From Bacteriovoracia bacterium (GTDB lineage Bacteria > Bdellovibrionota > Bacteriovoracia > Bacteriovoracales > Bacteriovoracaceae), in the NCBI GenBank assembly GCA_030431635.1, contig JAUIIL010000002.1:418587-482586 (forward strand): a DNA stretch of 64,000 bases, written 5' to 3'. The translations under genes and the position numbers were made by a program. The stretch's first letter is position 1. Each line of letters opens with the position of its first letter. The notes beneath the pieces were generated by a model, which saw only the letters and a program-made list of their open reading frames with translations, did not search any database and had not been told where the DNA came from. This document shows, one piece after another, positions 8,639-16,878 of the stretch.

Positions 8639-8876
8639 TCCAACTCCTTTGAAATTTCCTTGAGTTTGTTTTAAATTCATTTTGGAAATGTTTTTGAGCG
8701 AATAAGAGAATATTAAATATGAGAGAGAAAATAAAAAGCCATAAAAAAGTTTCTAAAATAAAAAACCCTTTTCTTGATAAAAACTTCTGACCTTGTCTTC
8801 TTCTAAAGAATATCTTGCTTGGTATCTTTTTTTTTGTTTTGAGAGCTTTGAATACTTGTAGTACTTGCATTGCCAT
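8625..8876 (-). CDS. Prepilin-like (TadE/pseudopilin) small protein
   Basis: 83 residues. The key feature is KG|FFILE followed by about 18 hydrophobic residues: a prepilin-peptidase site (cleavage after Gly) with Glu at mature position 5. The leader would be a long 37 residues if the ATG at 8876 is used; AAGAGAT precedes that ATG. The gene overlaps its upstream neighbour by 124 bp, unusually much. The mature protein would be about 46 residues, a minor pilin or TadE-like subunit. No prepilin peptidase gene is seen in the window. Confidence 0.6.
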   Translation of the reverse strand: MAMQVLQVFKALKTKKKIPSKIFFRRRQGQKFLSRKGFFILETFLWLFIFSLIFNILLFAQKHFQNEFKTNSRKFQRSWNEIN

Positions 8877-9349
8877 GTATCTCTTTTCCTTATGACTGTT
8901 TTATCTTTATTCCTTCTTAAGGTGAGAAGGTTATACTCGTAAGGTATTGGTAGTAATTTCCCATCACAATAAGGAATAGGACATTTCTTTGTTTTAAGTT
9001 GATGAATGTTTTTCTGATATGAAATAAAAAGCTCTGTTTGTTTGAGGATAAGAGCTCTTTTAGCAAGAGTTAAGGCTGCTTTTGCTGTTTTAGCTTGAGG
9101 AAGAGGAATCCAGGTAACGTACTCTAAAAAAGAACCATATTTCAGGATTTGATTGGTCTTTTCAATTTTCTCGACAAAGCTTTTAGTTTTTCTATCAATA
9201 TACTTTAAGCAAAGGTACTCATGATAATTAGTACTAATTTCAACGAGAGCATTTTTTTGATTATAGATATAGATTAAGATTGAGAAACTAATAAGCATAG
9301 TCAATAAAATAGCAGGAAAAAAAAGAGAGCCTTGTTCATTTAGTCTCAT
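8753..9349 (-). CDS. TadG/TadE-like membrane-anchored protein of the Tad locus
   Basis: 198 residues starting MRLNEQGSLFFPAILLTMLI. The short charged leader ending in Gly, then a hydrophobic helix, resembles pseudopilins and TadG/TadE, although position 5 after the Gly is Pro rather than Glu. The rest is periplasmic, Lys/Tyr rich, with four Cys (CLKY, CPIPYC, CKYY). The gene overlaps the previous one by 14 bp and the next by 124 bp. The function as a minor pilin is inferred from the operon and the N-terminus. Confidence 0.6.
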   Translation of the reverse strand: MRLNEQGSLFFPAILLTMLISFSILIYIYNQKNALVEISTNYHEYLCLKYIDRKTKSFVEKIEKTNQILKYGSFLEYVTWIPLPQAKTAKAALTLAKRALILKQTELFISYQKNIHQLKTKKCPIPYCDGKLLPIPYEYNLLTLRRNKDKTVIRKRDTWQCKYYKYSKLSKQKKRYQARYSLEEDKVRSFYQEKGFLF

Positions 9350-9617
9350 CGATACGATCTCTTAACTTTAAGAAAACTTTCTGAGAAAAATTATTTTTTG
9401 CTTGAATCCTGTGGAAATTTCTTGAATATGATTTTATTTTTGAACAATGAAGTTTTGTTTGAAAACTCTTTTGTCTAACGATTAATTTCTCTTTTAAGTT
9501 GTGAGAGATCTGAAGATAAGATTGAGTGAGGCAATCTGAGGACTTAAACTCTTTAATGAAAGTGATGGCTGTAGAGAGTAATAGAGATAGGCCTAGAAAA
9601 AAAGATAGGATTTGCAT
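9336..9617 (-). CDS. Small membrane-anchored protein of the Tad locus
   Basis: 93 residues. An N-terminal membrane helix (about 3-20) is followed by a basic soluble part with two Cys. There is no clear prepilin motif. Its ATG shares one base with the stop of the Flp pilin gene (TAATG), so translation is coupled. Its place right after the pilin gene suggests a TadE/TadF-type minor component, but no sequence motif proves this. Confidence 0.6.
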   Translation of the reverse strand: MQILSFFLGLSLLLSTAITFIKEFKSSDCLTQSYLQISHNLKEKLIVRQKSFQTKLHCSKIKSYSRNFHRIQAKNNFSQKVFLKLRDRIDETK

Positions 9618-9793
9618 TAATTATCAATTTTGATGTGTTTAACGATACTTTTTTTCATAAATTCGACTCTATTTTTAAGCGTTTTTCCAAACTCACCAAC
9701 TGTGGCCAGGCAGAAAATTCCAACCAGGGTTCCTAGAATGATATACTCCATAATTCCTTGACCTTTTTGATTTTTTAATAATTTTTTTTCCAT
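9617..9793 (-). CDS. Flp-type prepilin
   Basis: 58 residues: MEKKLLKNQKG|QGIMEYII. The leader ends in Gly, and the mature protein has Glu5-Tyr6 followed by a 20-residue hydrophobic stretch, which is the diagnostic Flp pilin signature. AGGAGA lies 6 nt before the ATG, the strongest ribosome binding site of the operon and fitting for a major pilin. It is the first gene of the minus-strand run flp - small membrane protein - TadG-like - TadE-like - CpaB-like - secreted protein - secretin - CpaF. The mature pilin would be about 47 residues, short but within the Flp range. Confidence 0.9.
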   Translation of the reverse strand: MEKKLLKNQKGQGIMEYIILGTLVGIFCLATVGEFGKTLKNRVEFMKKSIVKHIKIDN

Positions 9794-9887
9794 ATAAATC
9801 TCCTATAAAGCGGCTAGTAAAGCTTTTCTTCTTTATAGACTATCCCGAGTAAAAAAGAACAGAATTGAGGGGAGCAGAGGAGACGAC

Positions 9888-9915
9888 TTTTTCATTTGTG
9901 AAATGAGTTTTTTTT
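9888..9915 (+). terminator. Terminator-like hairpin with no upstream plus-strand gene
   Basis: TCATTT-GTG-AAATGA (9892-9906) has a 6 bp stem and 3 nt loop and is followed by eight T. It lies in the divergent gap between flp and the SPOR gene. On the plus strand it would end an unidentified short transcript; it could also be a leader structure for the SPOR gene. Confidence 0.35.
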
Positions 9916-9963
9916 GAGCATATAAAAATCAAACGCTTGCAGCAAACTCAGCTCCGGAATACA

Positions 9964-10629
9964 ATGAATTATATGGAAGAAAAAAGTAAGTTGTTTGTTT
10001 TTGACAGAATCGAAGTTATTATCATCTTTCTTTTTATGATAGTTTTGGCAGTGACTTGTTTTACCCTAGGGGTGAGTGTTGGAAAGCGTTATGCCATTAG
10101 AGCGGCAGGAATTACTGAAGTTGATGAGCAGAACGTTGTTCTAAAATCAAAACAAGAAGAATATGTTGATCAAGTCATTGAACAAAATAAAAATGAAGTG
10201 ATTGAAGAAACTGTTAAAGATTCAACTTTAACAAAAGATACAATCGATAGGCTAAGTGAAGAATTTGAATCTTTAGAAAATCCAGAGAAAGCTCCTCAAG
10301 AAAACTCAGCGAAAAACGAAGTCCAAGAACAAGTCCCTTCTTCGGCTTCAGCTCAAGAAGAAGTAAAAGAGAACGATTCATCTCTCGTTGGTAAATACAC
10401 CATTCAGCTGGGCTCTTATCAAACAATAGAAGATGCGAAGGCCTTCGCTGATGGCTTTACTATTAGAGGGTATAACCCCATCATTAATGAAGTTGAAATT
10501 CCTGGTAAGGGAATTTGGTACAGGGTAAGTCTTGGTATTTTTGAAACGGTTGCCGCTGCGAAGGAATACATCACAAAAGAGAGTTCTCTCTTTCAAGGGC
10601 AAAACTACATAATTGCTGAAATTAAGTAG
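9964..10629 (+). CDS. SPOR-domain membrane protein
   Basis: 221 residues from the ATG at 9964 (GGA 6 nt upstream; ATG 9973 is the alternative). One membrane helix (about 16-38) is followed by a long acidic Glu/Lys/Gln linker (about 45-140) and a C-terminal SPOR domain starting at YTIQLGSY (about 146-221). SPOR domains bind denuded septal peptidoglycan, so a role in cell division or wall remodelling is likely (FtsN-like layout). It is transcribed divergently from the Tad operon and converges on the next gene with a 3 bp gap. Confidence 0.85.
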   Translation: MNYMEEKSKLFVFDRIEVIIIFLFMIVLAVTCFTLGVSVGKRYAIRAAGITEVDEQNVVLKSKQEEYVDQVIEQNKNEVIEETVKDSTLTKDTIDRLSEEFESLENPEKAPQENSAKNEVQEQVPSSASAQEEVKENDSSLVGKYTIQLGSYQTIEDAKAFADGFTIRGYNPIINEVEIPGKGIWYRVSLGIFETVAAAKEYITKESSLFQGQNYIIAEIK

Positions 10630-10632
10630 TTA

Positions 10633-11298
10633 TTATTTTTTTATCAACGAAACACCGCTGACTCTTTCGATTTTAATGTAGTAGGCCATATATGTATCAA
10701 CACTGACTTTCTCTGTATACTCTTTGTATTCTTTTTGGGTAACAATTTTCTTTTTACTATTTACGAGAGAGTTAGTTTTAGGATCGAACTCTTTTTCAAT
10801 AATAGTTCCTTCGTTAAACTCCTTGTTATAATCTGTGAGAACATTAATTCTATGAACGTCATTCATCACAAGCATATCTGAAACAACACTTTGGTTGGGT
10901 TCAATGGCAATCGTTGCAATTTCAGATGTGTCATTATCCCATTTTCCCCATGTCCAAGGGAGAAGCCAAAAGTAATCATTATCAACGACTTTTATAGTTA
11001 GGTTGAGATAATTGTCTCTATCTCGACAAAAAATTTCAGAAACATTGAAGGGAGGGTTTAATTTATCGGAACTTCTTTTTACAACTCTTTGGTCATCTTG
11101 ATCAAAAACTTGAAGACTCCATTCTTCTCCATCATTGGCACTACTATCTGCTGCTCCATCAACATCAGCGCTTTGAGCAATACCAGCCTTTATGAGATCT
11201 GATACTTTTGTTCTAACTGTTACTTTATAACAAAATTGTTCAGCATGGACCAAAAAAGAAGAAAGGGCTGCGATAAGGAAAACAAATGATTTTAACAT
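10633..11298 (-). CDS. Secreted protein of unknown function
   Basis: 221 residues with a signal peptide (MLKSFVFLIAALSSFLVHA, cleaved before EQFC). The mature part is beta-rich and acidic. It carries two Cys (FCYKV, IFCRDRD) and the stretch WSLQVFDQDDQ...FWLLPWTWGKWDND, which loosely resembles C2-type beta sandwiches; I do not claim that fold. The gene is monocistronic between convergent and divergent neighbours. No family is recognised. Confidence 0.7.
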   Translation of the reverse strand: MLKSFVFLIAALSSFLVHAEQFCYKVTVRTKVSDLIKAGIAQSADVDGAADSSANDGEEWSLQVFDQDDQRVVKRSSDKLNPPFNVSEIFCRDRDNYLNLTIKVVDNDYFWLLPWTWGKWDNDTSEIATIAIEPNQSVVSDMLVMNDVHRINVLTDYNKEFNEGTIIEKEFDPKTNSLVNSKKKIVTQKEYKEYTEKVSVDTYMAYYIKIERVSGVSLIKK

Positions 11299-11399
11299 AA
11301 CAAAGTACTCCTGTTAGGCACTTTCGTAGCAAAATTTCCCTTGAACGCATATCTCAAGCCAAAAATCAGTGTAATTATTACAGTTTAAAACGTCTTTAG

Positions 11400-12707
11400 T
11401 TATTCGTATTGTCGATAAGTTCTTTGAAAAACTCCCTCAATTTGTTTGAGATAAATTCTTTTAATCTCTTCAAAATCAAGAGTTGGTAGAGTTGTGACTT
11501 TGATTCCTTTTTCTTGAGAGAACTTAATAACATTCTGACCAAATTCGTTTGAATTGGTGGAGTTGAAGGCAGCACTTTGAACGATTTCGTAAAAAAGCTC
11601 ACGTGTTCCCTTATAGTTTTGAATTAAGTGATGAAGGAAGTAACTAGAAAGATAGGTGAAGTTTTCTCTCACTTTATTTTCAATAACTTCTTCATGAACA
11701 ACGAGATCGTCAATGGTTTTTGAAAGTCTTTTTAAAGTGTAAAAGAAAAGTCCTAGATGATCTGGTAAATACATTCTCTCAGTTGATGAATGAGAAATGT
11801 CTCTTTCATGCCAGAGAGGAATATTTTCATGGGCAACGATTAAGTGAGAGCGAAGTATTCGGGCCATACCTGTTAGGTTTTCACCAGAAATGGGATTCTT
11901 TTTATGAGGCATGGTGGAAGAGCCTTTTTGCCCTTTAGAAAAGCCTTCATGAACCTCTTGCAAGTCAGAGTGATGAAGATGTCTGATTTCAGTGCAGAGT
12001 CTTTCTATCGCACTGGCCGCTAAAGAAATAATAGAGACCATTTTTGCGATATAGTCTCTCGAAATAACTTGTGTACTCACGGCTTCTACTTTTAGATCTA
12101 ACTTTTTTAATGCTTGCTCTTCAATTTCAGTTGTTAAGATGCAGTAGTTACCAACGGCCCCTGAGAGTTGCCCCGTGATATCGTGTTGATAAAAATTTTG
12201 AAGTTCTTGGTAGCGTCTTGAGAGTTCAGCGTAAGAGCCTAAGAATTTTTGTCCAAAACTCATGGGTTCAGCAAACATCCCATGGCTTCTCCCCATGCAA
12301 ATAAGGTTTTTATACTGGTTTGCTTTCTTTTTTAAACTCATTAAAAGAGTTTTAAATTCAGGAAGTATGAGAGAGAGAGAATCTTTAATTTGTAGATTGA
12401 CGGCCGTATCAATGATATCTGAAGAAGTGACTCCAAAATGAAAGTATTTACCAATATCTTCTGAGACGTTTTCTGTTATGGAAGTACAAAAAGCGATAAT
12501 ATCGTGATGGGTGGTTTTTTCGATTTCATTGGCCCGTTCGACGTTAACTTGCGCCTTATCTTTTATTGTTTGATAGACCCCTTTAGGGATGAGCTGGTTT
12601 TCTTCAAGAGTTTCCAAGAGAGCAAGCTCGACTTTTAAAAAATTCTCGAGTCTACTTTCCTGAGTCCATATTGATGAGATTTCTTTGCACTCGTAACGAG
12701 GGATCAT
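11400..12707 (-). CDS. purB: Adenylosuccinate lyase
   Basis: 435 residues. PurB splits SAICAR to AICAR plus fumarate and adenylosuccinate to AMP plus fumarate in purine synthesis. The fumarase/aspartase superfamily signature GSSTMPHKKNPI (about 264-275) includes the mobile-loop catalytic Ser. The active-site His region (TSSDIIDTA and GRSHGM) is present, and the N-terminus MIPRYECKEISSIW is typical of the B. subtilis-like PurB type. It is flanked by secreted-protein genes, not by other purine genes. Confidence 0.93.
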   Translation of the reverse strand: MIPRYECKEISSIWTQESRLENFLKVELALLETLEENQLIPKGVYQTIKDKAQVNVERANEIEKTTHHDIIAFCTSITENVSEDIGKYFHFGVTSSDIIDTAVNLQIKDSLSLILPEFKTLLMSLKKKANQYKNLICMGRSHGMFAEPMSFGQKFLGSYAELSRRYQELQNFYQHDITGQLSGAVGNYCILTTEIEEQALKKLDLKVEAVSTQVISRDYIAKMVSIISLAASAIERLCTEIRHLHHSDLQEVHEGFSKGQKGSSTMPHKKNPISGENLTGMARILRSHLIVAHENIPLWHERDISHSSTERMYLPDHLGLFFYTLKRLSKTIDDLVVHEEVIENKVRENFTYLSSYFLHHLIQNYKGTRELFYEIVQSAAFNSTNSNEFGQNVIKFSQEKGIKVTTLPTLDFEEIKRIYLKQIEGVFQRTYRQYE

Positions 12708-12744
12708 AGCGAAGCTCCTTATTTTGAGAGCATGCTAGCACTAT

Positions 12745-13068
12745 TTAGAGCTTTATACCAGGACATCCACTTCTCACGATATGCTCTTCCATTTGTGCAA
12801 TCCTCTTCACTGCCTCTTTATGATTGGCCTTGAGTTTTGATTGAGTCGAAGCGAGTTTTCCGATGGCCGTTGGTCTTTCATCTTGGCTTTTTTTCAGGAG
12901 AATGGTTGTTTTTTCAATGAGCGATTTGAGTTTTTGTTTAACTTCAACCTTCTTCTCTCTTTCTCTAATCAGTTCTTTGCATCTAAGACTAACCATAGGA
13001 TCTTCAAGTATGACCTGATTGGCCAGGGTAAGGGAAGTGCAAAAAAGAGAGAATAAAATAGCCTTCAT
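12745..13068 (-). CDS. Secreted coiled-coil protein, small
   Basis: 107 residues. It has a short signal peptide (MKAILFSLFCTSLTLA), then a Lys/Glu-rich helical body with heptad-like spacing and two Cys (RCKEL, GCPG) near the ends. It lies 37 bp upstream of purB on the same strand. No family is recognised. Confidence 0.65.
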   Translation of the reverse strand: MKAILFSLFCTSLTLANQVILEDPMVSLRCKELIREREKKVEVKQKLKSLIEKTTILLKKSQDERPTAIGKLASTQSKLKANHKEAVKRIAQMEEHIVRSGCPGIKL

Positions 13069-13148
13069 GGTAATAGTTTAACATATTTTTTTGACTGTTT
13101 CGCTGCGTTAAGTAGTGACAATATCATTTGATAAGGAAAAGATTGGCC

Positions 13149-13850
13149 ATGAAAAAAATTATTCTTATTCCCGCCCGTTATCAATCGACTCGTTACCCAG
13201 GAAAGCCTCTGGCCTTAATCGCTGGGAAAACAATGATTCAAAGAGTTTATGAGAACTCTCAACAAACTGGTTTTGAATGTGCGGTAGTGACTGATGACGA
13301 TCGGATTGAAAACCATCTTAAGCAAATAGGGGCCAATGTTATCCGAGTGGATGATGATGTACCAACGGGAACGCAGCGAATTGCGCTGGCCTATCAAAGA
13401 GGATTTGAGGGGTTTGATTTTATTATTAACGTGCAAGGAGATGAGCCTTTATTACCAGCGAAAGATATTGTGAATCTTGCTCATTTTCATGAGAACTCTC
13501 ATTTTGATGTCGCGACACTTGTGAGAGAGAGAGAAGACAGTGAAAAAGAAAACCCTAACGTTGTGAAGGTTGACTTTGAGCAACAAAAAAAACAATGTTT
13601 AAATTTTTCCAGACAAGCATTTTCAAAAGAGCAAAAGTGGTACCAACATATTGGAATTTATTGTTACCGGTCTGAAGTGCTCAACTTTTATCTTACAGCT
13701 CCTCAATCGCAGAGAGAAACAAAGGAGCGTTTGGAGCAACTAAGAGCACTTGATAGTGGTTACACTTATGGAGCAATAAGCTCTGAGTACCAATCAATCG
13801 GAGTTGATACTCCAGAGGATTTGGAAAAAATTCAGAAACTATTTACTTAA
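13149..13850 (+). CDS. kdsB: 3-deoxy-manno-octulosonate cytidylyltransferase (CMP-Kdo synthetase)
   Basis: 233 residues from the ATG at 13149 (AAGGAAAAG upstream); a longer in-frame start at 13128 is less likely. It activates Kdo with CTP to CMP-Kdo for lipid A glycosylation. The N-terminal nucleotidyltransferase motif ILIPARYQSTRYPGKPL and the later NVQGDEPLL (metal/CTP site) are diagnostic. It is the first gene of kdsB-pyrG-kdsA-kdsC, which links CTP production to its main LPS user. Confidence 0.95.
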   Translation: MKKIILIPARYQSTRYPGKPLALIAGKTMIQRVYENSQQTGFECAVVTDDDRIENHLKQIGANVIRVDDDVPTGTQRIALAYQRGFEGFDFIINVQGDEPLLPAKDIVNLAHFHENSHFDVATLVREREDSEKENPNVVKVDFEQQKKQCLNFSRQAFSKEQKWYQHIGIYCYRSEVLNFYLTAPQSQRETKERLEQLRALDSGYTYGAISSEYQSIGVDTPEDLEKIQKLFT

Positions 13851-13882
13851 TTTGGGCCCTTCTATTCTTCTCTTTCAGAGGG

Positions 13883-13888
13883 TATAGT
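13883..13888 (+). promoter_or_regulatory. Possible -10 box upstream of pyrG
   Basis: TATAGT lies 39 bp before the pyrG ATG, in the 76 bp gap after kdsB. The -35 region (TTCTAT, 17 bp upstream) is weak, so this is only a candidate for a second promoter inside the cluster. Confidence 0.3.
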
Positions 13889-13926
13889 CAGAGAAAACAC
13901 ACATTTTTTTTGAAGTAGAGGTAAGG

Positions 13927-15540
13927 ATGAATCGTTCTAAAGGAACTAAGAAGTACATTTTTATTACCGGTGGTGTGGCAAGTTCTCTTGGCAAGGGACT
14001 CGCTGCTGCTTCATTGGCAGCTTTACTTGAGCGTCGTGGAATTAAAATTAATATGCTCAAAATGGATCCTTATATTAATGTTGATCCAGGCACAATGAGC
14101 CCGACTCAACATGGAGAAGTTTTTGTTACTGATGATGGAGCTGAGACCGATCTTGATCTTGGCCATTACGAGAGATTTACTTCTCTCACTCTTTCAAAGA
14201 AAAACAATTTCACAACCGGGCAGGTTTACCAACAAGTTATTGATAATGAAAGAGAAGGAAAATATTTAGGTAAAACGGTTCAGGTTGTTCCACATATTAC
14301 TAATGAAATTAAAAGAAGAATTCATTTGGCCGCAGAGGATAGTGACCTTCTTATTGCTGAGATTGGTGGAACTGTAGGGGATATTGAATCTTTACCTTTC
14401 ATGGAATCAATCAGGCAATTCGCTCATGATGTAGGAAGTGAAAACGTTTGTTTTATTCATCTTGTTTTAATTCCTTATCTTCAAGCTGCGGGAGAACTTA
14501 AAACTAAACCAGCACAACATTCAGTGAAAGATCTCACTTCTCTTGGTCTTTTTCCTCAAGTGATTCTTTGCCGGGCCGATAGAGAAATTGAGCCTAGTGC
14601 CATTGAGAAAATTTCTCTTTTTTGTAACGTCCCTAAAGCTAACGTTTTTCAATCTATTGATTTAGATTCCATTTATAAAGTTCCACTTGAGTTTCACAAG
14701 CAAGGGCTAGATGAAAAGGTCACAGAAATTCTAGGAATTTGGTGCGCGAGACCTGATATTAAAGCACTCGAGAAAGTTGTCTACAATCAAGAAAATCCAT
14801 TAAAGACTGTTAATATTGGAGTTGTTGGTAAGTATACTGAATTGATAGAGTCCTATAAGTCTCTTGATGAAGCTCTAAGACATGGAGCTATCGCGAATCA
14901 AGTCCAGTTAAAATTAACCTATATCGATTCAGAAGAAATAGAAAAAGGTAACACTAAAGATTTAGACAAGGTAAACGGCATTCTTATTCCGGGTGGATTT
15001 GGGCAAAGAGGAACGGAAGGAAAAATTAATGCCATTAAATATGCCAGAGAAAATAAAGTTCCTTTTTTCGGAATATGCCTTGGACTTCAAATGGCCGTTG
15101 TTGAATACGCTCGAAACGTTGCGGGAATTAAAACTGCAACTTCTCAAGAGTTTTCTGATTCAGGAGAGATGATTATTCACTACATGCAAGGCCAATCAAA
15201 AGAGGGGGCGAAGGGAGGAAGTATGAGACTTGGTGCTTATGATTGCTCTTTAGAGAAAAACTCTCTTGCTCACCGAATTTATGGAGATTTAGAAATATCA
15301 GAAAGACATAGACACCGTCTGGAAGTTAATAATGATTATATAAGTGCTCTGGAAGCAAAAGGGTTGAAGTTTCCAGGGATTAACAAAAAACTGAACTTAG
15401 TGGAAGTGATTGAGCTTGAAAACCATCCATATTTTATTGCTTGCCAATACCACCCAGAGTTTAAATCGAGACCATTTAACCCTCATCCTCTGTTTAAGTC
15501 TTTCGTAGAGGCCTCGTCTGAACTAGTAAAGGAAGCGTAA
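13927..15540 (+). CDS. pyrG: CTP synthase (glutamine hydrolysing)
   Basis: 537 residues, full length. It aminates UTP to CTP. The synthetase domain opens KYIFITGGVASSLGKGL, with the DPYINVDPGTMSP and HGEVFVTDDGAETDLDLGHYERF motifs. The glutamine amidotransferase domain has the nucleophile Cys in FFGICLGLQ and the His/Glu pair in YHPEF. GAGGTAAGG precedes the ATG. Its stop overlaps the kdsA start (TAATG). The kdsB-pyrG-kdsA order resembles the pyrG-kdsA neighbourhoods seen in some other Gram-negatives. Confidence 0.97.
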   Translation: MNRSKGTKKYIFITGGVASSLGKGLAAASLAALLERRGIKINMLKMDPYINVDPGTMSPTQHGEVFVTDDGAETDLDLGHYERFTSLTLSKKNNFTTGQVYQQVIDNEREGKYLGKTVQVVPHITNEIKRRIHLAAEDSDLLIAEIGGTVGDIESLPFMESIRQFAHDVGSENVCFIHLVLIPYLQAAGELKTKPAQHSVKDLTSLGLFPQVILCRADREIEPSAIEKISLFCNVPKANVFQSIDLDSIYKVPLEFHKQGLDEKVTEILGIWCARPDIKALEKVVYNQENPLKTVNIGVVGKYTELIESYKSLDEALRHGAIANQVQLKLTYIDSEEIEKGNTKDLDKVNGILIPGGFGQRGTEGKINAIKYARENKVPFFGICLGLQMAVVEYARNVAGIKTATSQEFSDSGEMIIHYMQGQSKEGAKGGSMRLGAYDCSLEKNSLAHRIYGDLEISERHRHRLEVNNDYISALEAKGLKFPGINKKLNLVEVIELENHPYFIACQYHPEFKSRPFNPHPLFKSFVEASSELVKEA

Positions 15541-16337
15541 TGATGGATTTTTTTATTGGCCCGTGTGTTTTAGAAAGTGAAGAGCTTGCGATGAGAGTCG
15601 CGGAAACAATCAAAGAGGACTTGAAAGAGTTTGAAAAAGAAATCACTCTCTCTTTTAAAGGAAGTTTTGATAAGGCCAATAGAAGTTCTATTGATTCTTA
15701 TAGGGGACCAGGTTTAGAGGAGGGGTTACGTATTCTAGAGAAAGTGAATAAAGAGTTTTCCTTACCAACGATTACAGATTTTCACCATCCTGAGCAAGCT
15801 GAAAGTGTGGCCCAGGTTGTTCATACCCTTCAGGTCCCAGCTTTTCTTTGCCGTCAAACAGATATGATTCTTGATGGAGCCATGGCCTGTAAAAAATATG
15901 GAAGGCAACTAAAAGTAAAGAAAGGGCAATTCCTCTCTCCTGAAGAGACAAAAAACATTGTTGATAAAGCCAGAAATTATCTTCCTCTTGATAAGATTCT
16001 TTTAACAGAAAGAGGAACAAGTTTTGGGTATAATAATTTGGTTGTAGATATGGCCAGCTTTGAAATTATGAAGAGCTTTGGAGTGAGAACAATTCACGAT
16101 GCGACTCACTGTACTCAGCGTCCTGGTGGTTTAGGAAAGGCCACGGGAGGAAAAAGAGAGCAGATTTTTACATTGGCCAAAGCAGCAGTTGCTGCTGGTG
16201 CAGATGGTATTTTTATGGAAGCCCACCCCAATCCAGAGAAGGCTCTCTCGGATGCATCGACTCAAATACCCTTAACCGAAGTAAAAAAAATAGTGTCTAA
16301 ACTGGTAGAAATTAAGAGGATTGTAAGTGAGAAATAG
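15540..16337 (+). CDS. kdsA: 3-deoxy-8-phosphooctulonate synthase (Kdo-8-P synthase)
   Basis: 265 residues. It condenses PEP with arabinose-5-phosphate. Diagnostic stretches are the N-terminal IGPCVLES, SFDKANRSS, and DATHCTQRPGG near residue 195. The Asn in KANRSS marks the Kdo8P branch and is the residue that replaces the metal-binding Cys in non-metal enzymes. Two adjacent ATGs (15540 and 15543) are possible starts. The gene overlaps pyrG by one base and is followed directly by kdsC. Confidence 0.95.
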   Translation: MMDFFIGPCVLESEELAMRVAETIKEDLKEFEKEITLSFKGSFDKANRSSIDSYRGPGLEEGLRILEKVNKEFSLPTITDFHHPEQAESVAQVVHTLQVPAFLCRQTDMILDGAMACKKYGRQLKVKKGQFLSPEETKNIVDKARNYLPLDKILLTERGTSFGYNNLVVDMASFEIMKSFGVRTIHDATHCTQRPGGLGKATGGKREQIFTLAKAAVAAGADGIFMEAHPNPEKALSDASTQIPLTEVKKIVSKLVEIKRIVSEK

Positions 16338-16341
16338 TGAA

Positions 16342-16878
16342 ATGGATTTAAGACAAATTGCCCCTCAATTTAAAGAGAAACTTTCTCAAATTAAGGTGGC
16401 CCTCTTTGATGTTGATGGAGTACTTACTAATGGTCAAATTTTTTATGCCGGAAAAGAGGTTGGGTTTAATCGTTCTTTTCATGCTTCTGATGGTTTTGGA
16501 TTAAAACTTCTTAAGAGCGCTGGACTGACAGTTGGTATCATTACTGGAGGTAATAGTTTAGGAGTTTTGGAGCGCTTTTCTTTACTTGGACTCGACTACA
16601 TGGAGATGGGTAATGAGGATAAGAGAGAGTCTTATCTAAAAGTTAGAGAAGAGACAGGGGTGAGTGACCAAGAAATTCTTTATATGGGAGACGAGCTCTT
16701 TGATTTGCCTTTATTAAAAAAAGCTGGCTTTAGTGCGACTGTGCCCCACGCTCCGATTGAAGTGAGAGAAGCTGTTCATTATGTCACAAACCGAGAGGGA
16801 GGAATGGCTGCTGCCAGAGAAGTGATTGATCTTCTTCTTTACGCAAGAGACTTTACTGCTCAGATTGCTGATTTTTAA
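16342..16878 (+). CDS. kdsC: Kdo-8-phosphate phosphatase, HAD family
   Basis: 178 residues from the ATG at 16342; a GTG at 16327 inside kdsA is less likely. HAD motif I is ALFDVDGVLTNG (the two Asp nucleophile/acid), motif II is IITGG, and motif IV is MGDELFDLPLL. KdsC removes phosphate from Kdo-8-P before KdsB acts, so with kdsA and kdsB the window encodes three consecutive steps of Kdo synthesis. The arabinose-5-phosphate isomerase (KdsD) is not here. Confidence 0.93.
   Translation: MDLRQIAPQFKEKLSQIKVALFDVDGVLTNGQIFYAGKEVGFNRSFHASDGFGLKLLKSAGLTVGIITGGNSLGVLERFSLLGLDYMEMGNEDKRESYLKVREETGVSDQEILYMGDELFDLPLLKKAGFSATVPHAPIEVREAVHYVTNREGGMAAAREVIDLLLYARDFTAQIADF

Noticed and set aside
10624..10640. 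Terminator between the SPOR gene and the secreted-protein gene
   Set aside because: Only a T-rich stretch is present, with no stem.
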